The notes beneath the pieces are model-generated. The model was given only the letters and a program-made list of their open reading frames with translations. It had not been told where the DNA came from and ran no database searches. A program made the translations under genes and the position numbers. A stretch of DNA of 11,188 nt from CAG-791 sp963605745 (GTDB lineage Bacteria > Bacillota > Clostridia > Lachnospirales > Lachnospiraceae), in contig CAVCWT010000057.1 in NCBI GenBank assembly GCA_963605745.1, forward strand, positions 1 to 11,188, in the 5' to 3' direction. Positions 1-6,717 of this stretch are shown here, piece by piece (within the stretch, counting starts at the first letter, position 1; each line of letters starts with the position of its first letter).

Positions 1-77
1 TCACAACGGACCATGTCTATGCCGATTGGAAGGATGCATTGGACGTTTACATGACCGAAATGGGGTATAAGGCATAA
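1..77 (+). CDS. 3' end of an unrecognised gene (partial)
   Basis: The frame whose codons begin at position 3 is open from the left edge to a TAA at 75-77 and gives 24 residues ending in TEMGYKA. Its stop codon directly abuts the ATG of the next gene (TAAATG), which suggests that the two are co-transcribed and translationally coupled. The visible tail is too short to assign a family. The coding call rests on the open frame and the tight junction only. Confidence 0.5.
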   Translation, partial: TTDHVYADWKDALDVYMTEMGYKA

Positions 78-548
78 ATGAGTGATCTGATCACCGGCAT
101 TTTAAATAATCCTATTTTTGTTGCTGCCGCCTGCAGCTGGTTAACAGCTCAGCTCACAAAGACCATTCTCTACCTGATCATCAACCATGAGTTCAGGCTG
201 GAACGGATTGTAGGAGCCGGCGGGATGCCCAGTGCTCATTCCGCAACCGTCTGTGCATTGGTTGTGTCTACAGGCTTTTTTTATGGTGTGGACGGTTTTG
301 AGTTTCCGATGGCCGTATTTTTTGCCTTTATTGTGATGTACGATGCCATGGGAGTGCGCAGAGAAACGGGAGAGCAGGCAAAGGTTTTGAATGAAATTGT
401 TTCCCAGTGGTTTGAGATGGGGAATAAGCTGCAGACCATGGATCCCATGGAGCAATTCAAGGAATTCGTTGGTCATACACCGCTTCAGGTTCTGGTCGGT
501 GCACTGATCGGAATCGCTGTGGCTACGCTGGTCAGCATGCTGTACTAA
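78..548 (+). CDS. DUF212 / divergent PAP2 family membrane protein (YuiD-like)
   Basis: The 156-residue product matches the DUF212 family, a compact membrane family distantly related to PAP2 phosphatases; B. subtilis YuiD is a member. Two hallmark motifs are seen: GGMPSAHSA at residues 48-56 and MYDAMGVRRETGEQA at 87-101. A third conserved block near the C-terminus is GHTPLQVLVGALIGI (132-146). Hydrophobic segments lie around residues 12-34, 55-70, 77-92 and 135-155, so it is an integral membrane protein. The length is usual for the family. Its substrate is not established, and phosphatase activity should not be assumed. The start is the ATG immediately after the upstream TAA. No strong ribosome binding site is seen, so translation probably depends on coupling to the upstream gene. 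Confidence 0.9.
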   Translation: MSDLITGILNNPIFVAAACSWLTAQLTKTILYLIINHEFRLERIVGAGGMPSAHSATVCALVVSTGFFYGVDGFEFPMAVFFAFIVMYDAMGVRRETGEQAKVLNEIVSQWFEMGNKLQTMDPMEQFKEFVGHTPLQVLVGALIGIAVATLVSMLY

Positions 549-613
549 TGCAGCGATTTTCTGTACTGGTATAGCTGTGCTGTGATTTAAAAAGGAGGTT
601 TTTGGAGAATTAT

Positions 614-1789
614 ATGAAGAAATTATCTGCACTTTTGCTAACGGGAGTGATTACGGCTTCCATGTTCCTGGCTGGCTGCTCGAATGAGGAACAGGAGGAC
701 TTTTCGATTGCCGAAACCATTCCGGTAGAGGATTCTGCGACCAAAGTTACCGAGGAAGAAACCACAGTGGAAGAGGAGGCTCCCGAGGGAAAGGTTCGCA
801 GCCAGCTCACCAATGAATGGATTGATGAGGATCTCTATGATCAAAGACCCATTGCCGTGATGTATCCCATCAATAAGGAGGCAATGCCTCAGTATGGCTA
901 CGACAAAATCGATATCTTCTATGAAATTCTGGAAGAGGATGGCATGAGCCGCCAGATGGCCATTATGAAGGACTGGAAGGATCTGGACAAGATCGGCAAC
1001 ATTCGCAGCATCCGCGATTACTTTGTCTATGCTGCACTGGAATACGATCCCATCATCGTTCACTATGGCGGACCTGAGGTTTATGTCAAAGATATTCTGA
1101 CACGTGACGACGTTGATAATATCAATGGTGTGGACGGTGTCATGGGATCCAGCTACGATGCCTTTTTCCGCGACAACCCGGATGGCCGTGCACAGGAGCA
1201 CACAGCATATACCAGCAGCGAAAAATTGTTGGCTGCCTGCGACACCGCCGGTTTTTCACTGACCTACCGCGATGACGTGTTTGCGGACTACAAGGATCAG
1301 ACACACTACCAGTTCACCTCTGCCACGAGCAAGAATACCCTCGATGACTATGGGGATGCCGCTGTAACCGCCAAAAACGTCGATTTCAGCAATGCCTTCA
1401 CCAAGGACACACCGGTATTCGAATACAACGAGGATGATCACCTGTATTATCGCAGCATTTACGGCGAACCGCAGGTAGATGGCACCACCGGCACGCAGCT
1501 GGCCTTTGAGAACATTCTGGTTCAGTGGACCTACTATGAGGTTCGTGATGAGAAGGGTTATCTGGCATTCCAGATGCATGACAACACCCATGACGGCATG
1601 TTCATCACCGAAGGCAAGATGATCCATGTAACCTGGGTAAAAGACAGCGATTACGGCCCGACAAAATACTATGACGACAACGGCAATGAAATTACTCTGA
1701 ACACCGGCAAAACCATGGTCTGTGTTCTCCGCCAGGATGATTCCTTTACGGTTGATGGGTCCACAGTCAATCCATCTGAGAGCTATTGA
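614..1789 (+). CDS. DUF3048 (YerB-type) lipoprotein
   Basis: This is a 391-residue secreted lipoprotein. It has a signal peptide with lipobox LAGC (Cys22), then an acidic Glu/Thr-rich linker (about residues 24-62). The DUF3048 N-terminal domain follows: RPIAVMYPINKEAMPQYGY at 78-96, IFYEILEEDGMSRQMAIM at 101-118, and IGNIRSIRDYFVYAALEYDPIIVHYGG. The C-terminal DUF3048 domain covers roughly residues 270-385. The family (B. subtilis YerB) is anchored outside the cytoplasmic membrane, and its biochemical role is not settled. I chose the ATG at 614 because GGAG at 604-607 lies 6 nt upstream and the signal peptide begins MKKL. An in-frame TTG at 602 would sit too close to the AAAGGAGG at 591-598. 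The gene ends shortly before a bidirectional terminator. Confidence 0.88.
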   Translation: MKKLSALLLTGVITASMFLAGCSNEEQEDFSIAETIPVEDSATKVTEEETTVEEEAPEGKVRSQLTNEWIDEDLYDQRPIAVMYPINKEAMPQYGYDKIDIFYEILEEDGMSRQMAIMKDWKDLDKIGNIRSIRDYFVYAALEYDPIIVHYGGPEVYVKDILTRDDVDNINGVDGVMGSSYDAFFRDNPDGRAQEHTAYTSSEKLLAACDTAGFSLTYRDDVFADYKDQTHYQFTSATSKNTLDDYGDAAVTAKNVDFSNAFTKDTPVFEYNEDDHLYYRSIYGEPQVDGTTGTQLAFENILVQWTYYEVRDEKGYLAFQMHDNTHDGMFITEGKMIHVTWVKDSDYGPTKYYDDNGNEITLNTGKTMVCVLRQDDSFTVDGSTVNPSESY

Positions 1790-1939
1790 TTTCGTCCATC
1801 ACATCGTTTGAAAGATCACTGATTCCGGGCAAAATAACGTCCGGACCGACCAGCTGATCCAAAAGAGCAACAAAACGGTTCTGCAGGAGCTGCCTGCGTA
1901 CCAATGATGATCGGCTGTTTCATAATGTACTGCACATCA

Positions 1940-1975
1940 AAAGAGAGCTTCCGGCATTAGCCGGAAGCTCTCTTT
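1940..1975. terminator. bidirectional intrinsic terminator
   Basis: A perfect 16-bp stem (1940-1955 with 1960-1975) closes an ATTA loop. T-rich sequence follows it on both strands: TTTATT at the right edge of the stem on the plus strand and TTTT at 1942-1939 on the minus strand. It sits between two convergent genes, the DUF3048 lipoprotein ending at 1789 and the carboxypeptidase ending at 2036. It can therefore terminate both transcripts. Confidence 0.88.
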
Positions 1976-2035
1976 ATTGTAATTCACTCATTTTTCTACG
2001 AAAGAAGGTTCCTTACTCATCTCTGAAACCTTTTC

Positions 2036-3718
2036 TTAATAGTCATCATACCTGTCGATTCCATCGTACCGATTGTCATAATAACCCTCACCGCTGCGAT
2101 CATACCCTCTGTCATAGCGATGGTTCTCGTAATACTCATTGCGCTGCACATGAGCTCTTTTGGCTCTGCGCCGCCTTTGTCTCGCACGCTCTCTGGATTC
2201 CTTCATGGCCTCCGAAAAACGGATAAAGATAGAGGCCGCTGCTGCAGCAATGATGATCGTCAGCAAAAATGAGGTCACGTTGATATAAATCGTGTCATTG
2301 ATTCCTGTCGTAACATAAACCTCTGCCAGTCTTTGCAGAATAGATTTCTTTTCCTGCCCCTCGTATGCCTCCGACACGGCACCCGCAACCGAAGTATCCG
2401 CAGCAGAAGAGAGGCTGGCCGGTACCAGCGTTGTTGTACCAACGCTGGTACCGGCCGTTCCGTCATAATAATACGTAATCGTATTGTCCTCTCCGTAAAC
2501 CGCTGTCAGATCACTGACCTTTGTTCCTTCCGGAACGGTAACGGTTCCCCCTAAAGCCACGGAAAGAGCCGGTGTACTGGATCCCAGAAGGTCCATTCCC
2601 TGCGTCAGAAAATCCGCTGCATCTGCAGTCGGAAGTGCCGATCCTTCTACGGATTCATCGGTAAAAGACTCATACCCATAATCAAATAAGGTAACCGTAT
2701 CCTCGAACTGTGCCGGGGAATCCTCACGCATTACAACACAGATTAACTGTCTGCTGCCGCGCTCACAGCCGGTCACCAGATTCTCATGAGCCTGGCTGGT
2801 ATAGCCGGTCTTGCCGCCGATGATGCCACTGCAGGCAATCTGCCCCGTGATCAGCTCATGTTTGTTCGTCAGGATAAAATCATCCGGCTGTGTATCCGTC
2901 GCCTCAAAATGATAGGTTGCACAATTTCCGACCTTACGGCAAACCTCGTTGTCAAAAAACGCCTTGGCAATCATCCCCAGATCGTAGGCACTGGTATAGT
3001 GATTGTCATCATACAGACCATTCGTATTGACAAAATTCGTTTCTACACAGCCCAGCTCCGCAGCCCTCTGGTTCATCAGCGCCACGAAGACATCAATGGA
3101 GCCAGATACCTTTTCCGCCAGAGCATTTGCCACCTCATTGGCAGATCCTACCATCAGTCCGTACAGAGCCTCCTCCACGGTTATGGTCTCGCCAACACTC
3201 ATACCGATGTTGGATCCATCGGCCGGAACAGCAGCAATGGCAGATTCTGAGAAGGTAATGGTATCCGTCAGATCCAGGTTCTCTGCAGCCAGAAGGCAGG
3301 TCATGATCTTGGTAGTACTGGCCGGATACATCTTGTCATGGATATTTTTGGCATACAGAACGGTTCCGGTTTCACCATCGATCAGGATCGCACTTTTTGC
3401 AGTAATGGCCGGTCCTTCCGGCCACCCGCTGATTTCATTAGACTGGATGGTTTCCGTTTTTTGCTCGGCAGCCTGGGTGCTGTTAACAACGTGCCCGTCT
3501 GAGGTCAGGACATCTCCGCTGGAATTGTCCACCACCGTTTCAGAATAGGCATTGTCTGACACCGATGCCGCCAGAACCGGCATGGATCCCGTCAGCACAC
3601 AAAACGCCGCTGCCATGCAAAAAACGCCGCTGCAGACAGCGACGCTCATGCGAATCTTACCGTGATGCACTCCGACCCGGAATTCAGATGTGAATCTGGA
3701 TACAACCTTTTTCATCAT
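2036..3718 (-). CDS. D-alanyl-D-alanine carboxypeptidase (PBP5/DacF family, class C low-molecular-weight PBP)
   Basis: This serine DD-carboxypeptidase of 560 residues trims the terminal D-Ala from peptidoglycan pentapeptides at the outer face of the membrane. The S11 peptidase motifs are all present: SxxK as STTK (Ser134, Lys137), SxN as SAN (192-194) and KTG at 303-305. A hydrophobic signal/anchor segment covers about residues 26-52. A Ser/Thr/Glu-rich linker (52-100) precedes the catalytic domain (about 103-350), and a domain resembling the PBP5 C-terminal region follows to about 420. Unusually, the protein ends in a transmembrane helix (about 479-500), an Arg/Lys-rich stretch (508-526) and a Tyr/Asp/Arg-rich tail (529-560), whereas PBP5 ends in a short amphipathic anchor. 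The start ATG overlaps the trxA stop by 4 nt (ATGA), so the two are coupled in one operon. A second ATG follows directly at 3715. Confidence 0.92.
   Translation of the reverse strand: MMKKVVSRFTSEFRVGVHHGKIRMSVAVCSGVFCMAAAFCVLTGSMPVLAASVSDNAYSETVVDNSSGDVLTSDGHVVNSTQAAEQKTETIQSNEISGWPEGPAITAKSAILIDGETGTVLYAKNIHDKMYPASTTKIMTCLLAAENLDLTDTITFSESAIAAVPADGSNIGMSVGETITVEEALYGLMVGSANEVANALAEKVSGSIDVFVALMNQRAAELGCVETNFVNTNGLYDDNHYTSAYDLGMIAKAFFDNEVCRKVGNCATYHFEATDTQPDDFILTNKHELITGQIACSGIIGGKTGYTSQAHENLVTGCERGSRQLICVVMREDSPAQFEDTVTLFDYGYESFTDESVEGSALPTADAADFLTQGMDLLGSSTPALSVALGGTVTVPEGTKVSDLTAVYGEDNTITYYYDGTAGTSVGTTTLVPASLSSAADTSVAGAVSEAYEGQEKKSILQRLAEVYVTTGINDTIYINVTSFLLTIIIAAAAASIFIRFSEAMKESRERARQRRRRAKRAHVQRNEYYENHRYDRGYDRSGEGYYDNRYDGIDRYDDY
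2417..2456. repeat. perfect 17-bp inverted repeat inside the carboxypeptidase gene
   Basis: The left arm GGCCGGTACCAGCGTTG (2417-2433) is exactly complementary to the right arm at 2440-2456, with a 6-nt loop TTGTAC. In the protein it encodes the Gly/Thr/Ser/Val-rich linker around residues 421-435, between the extracellular domain and the C-terminal membrane helix. It is in frame and leaves the gene intact. It could form a strong hairpin in the mRNA. Confidence 0.85.
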
Positions 3719-4029
3719 TTGATAAACGCCTCAATTTTGGCCTGAAGTGTGTCCTTTGGAATTAATCCAACGCTCTTTTCTGCTTCCTGCCCGTTCTTAA
3801 AGAAGATCAGTGTCGGAATTGACATTACATTGTAGCGCTCTGCAATTGCCGGAGCATTGTCAACATTCAGCTTGCCAACCTTGATCTTGCCCCGGAACAG
3901 CTCCTCCATGGCAGCAACCGACGGAGCCATCATCTTGCAGGGACCGCACCAATCTGCATAAAAATCAACGACAACCGGAATGTCACTTTTTAATACCTCA
4001 TTTTCAAAATTATCCGCTGTAAAAATCAT
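3715..4029 (-). CDS. trxA: thioredoxin
   Basis: The product is a 104-residue classical thioredoxin, a cytosolic dithiol-disulfide oxidoreductase that reduces protein disulfides and is itself reduced by thioredoxin reductase. The active site WCGPC is at residues 27-31 (redox cysteines 28 and 31). The preceding FYADW and the cis-proline region SIPTLIFF (Pro72) are typical, and length and fold order fit TrxA. The start at 4029 (protein MIFTADNF) is set by a strong GGAGG at 4039-4035, 5 nt upstream. The longer open frame to 4062 would add 11 unlikely residues and overlap trmB. The gene lies 29 nt after trmB and overlaps the carboxypeptidase start by 4 nt, as the middle gene of a three-gene minus-strand operon. 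Confidence 0.95.
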   Translation of the reverse strand: MIFTADNFENEVLKSDIPVVVDFYADWCGPCKMMAPSVAAMEELFRGKIKVGKLNVDNAPAIAERYNVMSIPTLIFFKNGQEAEKSVGLIPKDTLQAKIEAFIK

Positions 4030-4058
4030 AGGTACCTCCTTTTTATGTCCTTTACCGT

Positions 4059-4712
4059 TCAAATTGCCTGCGCTGCACGTTCCAGAATATACTTGTTGAT
4101 TTTGTTACCTTTTGCCGAAAATTTTTCCTCATATTCTGTCATGATATTACCTTCATTCATAACAGGATCTGCATGAAGATCATAGGTGATCTGCCTGATT
4201 TCGAACACACTGAAGGGAACCTCCTCCACGGCAAAATCAAACAGTTCACGGTTATCTGTTTTGAATTCAATGCTGCCTGTTCCAGCCAGAATTGCATCAT
4301 ACCTTCGCAGGAATTCCTTGGAAGGAAGGCGCCGTTTGGCATTTCTCTTTTTCGGCCAGGGATCCGAGAAATTCAGATAAATCCGGTCAACCTCACCCAA
4401 GGCAAAGTATTCTGTAATCAGTTCCGCTTCCCCACGGATAAAACGCAGGTTCGGCAGCTCCAGCTCATTCTGACAATCCACACCACGCAGTAAAACACTG
4501 GAATATTTTTCAATTCCGATATAATTGATCTTTGGATTGCGCTGCGCAAGTTCCAAAATAAAACGACCCTTGCCCGTTCCGATCTCCAGATGAATCGGAT
4601 GATCATTCCCGAAAAGCTCTTTCCATTTACCTTTCTGCTCCTCCGGATTGTGAACAACAAAGGGGCTATCCTGTATCGTGTCTCGTGCTCTTGGAATATT
4701 GCGAAGTCTCAC
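4059..4712 (-). CDS. trmB: tRNA (guanine-N7-)-methyltransferase
   Basis: TrmB uses S-adenosylmethionine to methylate G46 at N7 in the tRNA variable loop. The SAM-binding motif EIGTGKGRF is at residues 43-51, the family signature NFSDPWPKKRNAKRR at 114-128, FKTDN at 150-154 and TEYE near 192-195. The N-terminus VRLRNIPRARD matches the usual MRLRN opening of the family, so I prefer the GTG at 4712. It has AAAGGA 8 nt upstream and gives 217 residues. An ATG at 4730 would add six residues but has no ribosome binding site. It is the first gene of the trmB-trxA-carboxypeptidase operon. A possible extended -10 promoter lies about 90 nt upstream. Confidence 0.95.
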   Translation of the reverse strand: MRLRNIPRARDTIQDSPFVVHNPEEQKGKWKELFGNDHPIHLEIGTGKGRFILELAQRNPKINYIGIEKYSSVLLRGVDCQNELELPNLRFIRGEAELITEYFALGEVDRIYLNFSDPWPKKRNAKRRLPSKEFLRRYDAILAGTGSIEFKTDNRELFDFAVEEVPFSVFEIRQITYDLHADPVMNEGNIMTEYEEKFSAKGNKINKYILERAAQAI

Positions 4713-4802
4713 GTTATGTTTCCTTTCCATGATGGTGTGTTACCGCTCATACATCTGTCAGCGACGAATTCTCGTAATCGTATGAACGATAACGATGGCG
4801 CT

Positions 4803-4811
4803 ATTGTATCA
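4803..4811 (-). promoter_or_regulatory. possible extended -10 promoter of the trmB operon
   Basis: On the minus strand the sequence reads TGATACAAT, which fits TGn plus a near-consensus -10 hexamer. It lies about 90 nt upstream of the trmB GTG. No convincing -35 hexamer is seen at the usual distance, which is tolerable for an extended -10 promoter. This is a prediction from consensus matching only. Confidence 0.4.
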
Positions 4812-4833
4812 CAAAACCCTTTCTGTCCGCCTC

Positions 4834-4863
4834 TTGCAGTAGTATTTGCAGATGCGGTATCAT
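4834..4863 (+). promoter_or_regulatory. possible promoter of the 5005-5322 gene
   Basis: TTGCAG (4834-4839) and TATCAT (4858-4863) are separated by 18 nt. This would place transcription start near 4870, just before the folded leader at 4878-4967. The hexamers are only partial consensus matches. It diverges from the trmB promoter candidate. Confidence 0.35.
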
Positions 4864-4873
4864 GAATTCTGTA

Positions 4874-4967
4874 TATCTGTTTAGCCACATCGAGGTTTTC
4901 CGAGTGCAAAGAGAAAATGCCATAAGACATTTTCGAGTACCAGGATCGAGATGTGGGGTGCTAAACA
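4874..4967 (+). other. large imperfect hairpin in the leader of the 5005-5322 gene
   Basis: TGTTTAGC (4878-4885) pairs with GCTAAACA (4960-4967), CACAT (4886-4890) with ATGTG (4951-4955), and CGA (4891-4893) with TCG (4946-4948). An inner hairpin pairs GAAAATG (4913-4919) with CATTTTC (4928-4934). No T-tract follows, so it is not a simple terminator. It ends 23 nt before the ribosome binding site AAAGGA at 4991. I do not recognise a riboswitch or T-box signature. The 5' foot TATCTGTTTAGC is repeated at 7773-7784 at the foot of the csoR leader hairpin. Confidence 0.5.
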
Positions 4968-5004
4968 ATCACTTTAGAAACCTGCTTTAGAAAGGACTGC
5001 TACA

Positions 5005-5322
5005 ATGGCAAACCACAAAGAAATAATCGAATTTCGTTATGATACTCAGCTGCTCCTGGATGTCTATGGACTCGACGATGACGAGTGCGATGATCTCGTG
5101 GATGAAGCAAGAGATTACATCCTCGATCACTTCCAGGGTGACTGCCTGATCGTTGCCGGCGATACCGGTGAGGATGAGGTAGGCGGAGAGAAGGCAACCC
5201 TCAAACTCCACTATCACACGAACGAGCCCTGGCTGGTGCTGGCATATTTCCGCACCCTCGGTGAAATCTATGACATCGTTGTTGAGGATATGCAGCGTCA
5301 GACGGACGGACTGCATGGCTGA
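5005..5322 (+). CDS. small protein resembling an isolated FakA/YloV middle domain
   Basis: This is a 105-residue cytosolic, acidic protein with no signal peptide or membrane segment. From about residue 44 it reads GDCLIVAGD, then LKLHYHTNEP, then LGEIYDIVVEDM. This strongly recalls the block GDSLVVVGD...VKVHVHTNDP...GELSDIKIDNM in the central domain of fatty-acid kinase FakA (YloV). Full FakA is roughly 550 residues, with an N-terminal DhaL-like kinase domain and a C-terminal DegV-like region; neither is present here. Catalytic kinase activity is therefore not expected, and a partner or regulatory role is only a guess. The start ATG has AAAGGA at 4991-4996, 8 nt upstream. The gene stands alone between a folded leader and a 16-bp hairpin. 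Confidence 0.75.
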   Translation: MANHKEIIEFRYDTQLLLDVYGLDDDECDDLVDEARDYILDHFQGDCLIVAGDTGEDEVGGEKATLKLHYHTNEPWLVLAYFRTLGEIYDIVVEDMQRQTDGLHG

Positions 5323-5338
5323 GTAACATCTGTGTTTT

Positions 5339-5375
5339 CATCGGGAAATGCTGAATAAATCAGCATTTCCCGATG
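5339..5375 (+). terminator. 16-bp perfect hairpin after the FakA-like gene (terminator-like, no U-tract)
   Basis: CATCGGGAAATGCTGA (5339-5354) pairs perfectly with 5360-5375 around an ATAAA loop, starting 17 nt after the stop codon. Position and strength suggest a terminator. However, the right arm is followed directly by the 43-bp repeat (CAGCG...) rather than by a T-tract, and the minus strand has no T-tract either. Confidence 0.5.
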
Positions 5376-5418
5376 CAGCGTTTGCAAAATAACTGGCCAG
5401 ATAACGCAGGATGATTTT
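5376..5418. repeat. left 43-bp direct repeat (candidate attachment site)
   Basis: This 43-nt sequence recurs at 11140-11182 in the same orientation with one difference (G5410 versus A11174). It begins CAGCGTTTGC, holds a CTGGCCAG palindrome with short flanking arms (GCGTT / AACGC), and ends ATGATTTT. It abuts the hairpin that ends at 5375. Flanking sequences of the two copies are unrelated. Confidence 0.88.
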
Positions 5419-5479
5419 TGATGCGTGCTATTCGGAAATCAGGCAAGTTAATATGGCTAGTTATTTAAAAATCGCTGTA

Positions 5480-6673
5480 CTAGTTAGACAGCAGCTCCTG
5501 TTCCAGTTTTTCCATATCATACTCCGTGTGCTCGAAGGTCTGATATTCTTTCTTGCTGTTCTTGGCTCGATCGGATGTTTTTGTTGTTTTTCCGGCTTTT
5601 TCCTTTGTCTTTTTCCCGACTCCTTCCGGGGAATTCTCCTTGTATTCGTTCTTGATCGCCGAAATCATCCACCCGGTAAAATTGGAGATATAATCCTGTT
5701 TTTTGGACAGCTCGTAGGCAGCCTTGATCTTATCGTAAGAATAGCCGGCTTCCATGCAGATGGTTCGAACGTCCTTTACGCCGATGTTCTCCTCTGCAAA
5801 AAGCTCCGTCACGTCGGCATATACAATCTTGCGCCTTGTTTCCTCTTCCTTGGAGATCTCTTCTACGGGCGTCTCTTCCTTTCTCGTGACAATGAACTCA
5901 ATACTGACCGTTTTTCCGCCATGGCCGGCGAGGATCGGCTTGTATTCTACATGAATGGGCGAAATCTCGTTGATTTCCTCTTTGGCAACATCCAGAACGT
6001 TTTTTTTCATATCAACGTATCTGGAATACATATGCTTTTGCACCTTTTTTCGGTTCTCGATGGTTTCATAGTCCAGACTGAAGGTACTGCGCAGCTCCTC
6101 GATGGAATAGGAGATGTAGTAAGGACCATTCTGATTCTTGGTTGTGCTGCGCAGATAATCTGCCTGACCTGACAACCGCTCATACAAAACCATGGAATAG
6201 CTGGACTTCATCCGTAGCGTAATATAACGGTAGAACTCCGAGTAGTTTGATTTTAATCCGGAAATCTCTTTTGTTACCTCCGGCGAAAAAACGATTCGCA
6301 GCTCCCCATTACTGAACTCTGCCGAGTTCACAACGTTGATGTACTTGAACGTTTTGTTCTCCTCATCCTCCATGCCAAGGCGCCAGGACAACAGATCCGG
6401 CTTGTGAGTGGGAGAGTTGCAGGAGTTCTTAACCGTTTCATAAAAGGAACCGGTGTAGTTGTTGAAGATCTTTCTTAGCTTTTGTCCGGCAATCACAGCC
6501 ACCGCCTGATTGCCGGTTGCATCCAGCTTAGCCTCCGAAATGGCTACAGTGAACAGCTTATGTACGGAAGCGCTGGTCCGTCCCCTGGAATTGACCAGCT
6601 TGTTGCTCTTTCGGTATTTTACCTTTGAGAGAGCATACTGCTCCTCCTTTGTCGTACGAGATTTCTCGTTCAT
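5480..6673 (-). CDS. Rep_3 superfamily plasmid replication initiator (RepB-type)
   Basis: This 397-residue protein resembles iteron-binding initiators of theta plasmids, which carry two winged-helix domains, bind iterons and open the origin. Residues from about 20 to 150 fit the first winged helix (VNSRGRTSASVHKLFTVAI, FSPEVTKEI). The second starts around YSMVLYERLSG and continues through YYISYSIEELRSTFSL to NEISPIHVEYKPI, a typical Rep_3 pattern. A Lys/Glu-rich C-terminal extension of about 120 residues follows; it contains NFTGWMISAIKNEY, a motif type common near the end of Gram-positive initiators. The start ATG at 6673 has GAGGGG just upstream. The gene faces away from the iteron array, whose nearest units overlap its promoter region, so autoregulation is likely. 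There are no other plasmid maintenance genes nearby. Confidence 0.88.
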   Translation of the reverse strand: MNEKSRTTKEEQYALSKVKYRKSNKLVNSRGRTSASVHKLFTVAISEAKLDATGNQAVAVIAGQKLRKIFNNYTGSFYETVKNSCNSPTHKPDLLSWRLGMEDEENKTFKYINVVNSAEFSNGELRIVFSPEVTKEISGLKSNYSEFYRYITLRMKSSYSMVLYERLSGQADYLRSTTKNQNGPYYISYSIEELRSTFSLDYETIENRKKVQKHMYSRYVDMKKNVLDVAKEEINEISPIHVEYKPILAGHGGKTVSIEFIVTRKEETPVEEISKEEETRRKIVYADVTELFAEENIGVKDVRTICMEAGYSYDKIKAAYELSKKQDYISNFTGWMISAIKNEYKENSPEGVGKKTKEKAGKTTKTSDRAKNSKKEYQTFEHTEYDMEKLEQELLSN

Positions 6674-6689
6674 ACGTCCCCTCGTGAAA

Positions 6690-6717
6690 ATTATATTCCA
6701 TATTTTTCAACTTTTAC
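6690..6717 (-). promoter_or_regulatory. predicted rep promoter overlapped by an iteron-like site
   Basis: A consensus TATAAT on the minus strand (6695-6690) lies 16 nt upstream of the rep ATG. No strong -35 hexamer is seen. The region directly upstream (6697-6717) is a degenerate copy of the iteron core (CCATATTTTTCAACTTTTA). Binding of Rep here would cover the promoter, a known autoregulation arrangement in iteron plasmids. The promoter call rests on the -10 match only. Confidence 0.4.

Noticed and set aside
4030..4062. Longer trxA start at 4062
   Set aside because: It would overlap the end of trmB and put the GGAGG site inside the gene; the family normally starts near the chosen Met.
5376..5418. 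dif/Xer recombination site
   Set aside because: The repeat has a central palindrome CTGGCCAG but lacks the recognisable Firmicutes dif arms (such as TTATGTAA spaced 6 nt from a partner arm). I could not support a Xer assignment.
5411..6172. Long plus-strand open frame of 253 codons opposite the Rep gene
   Set aside because: It is antisense to a clear Rep_3 gene, its protein is a run of hydrophobic residues typical of a reverse-frame shadow, and its ATG lies inside the 43-bp repeat with no ribosome binding site.
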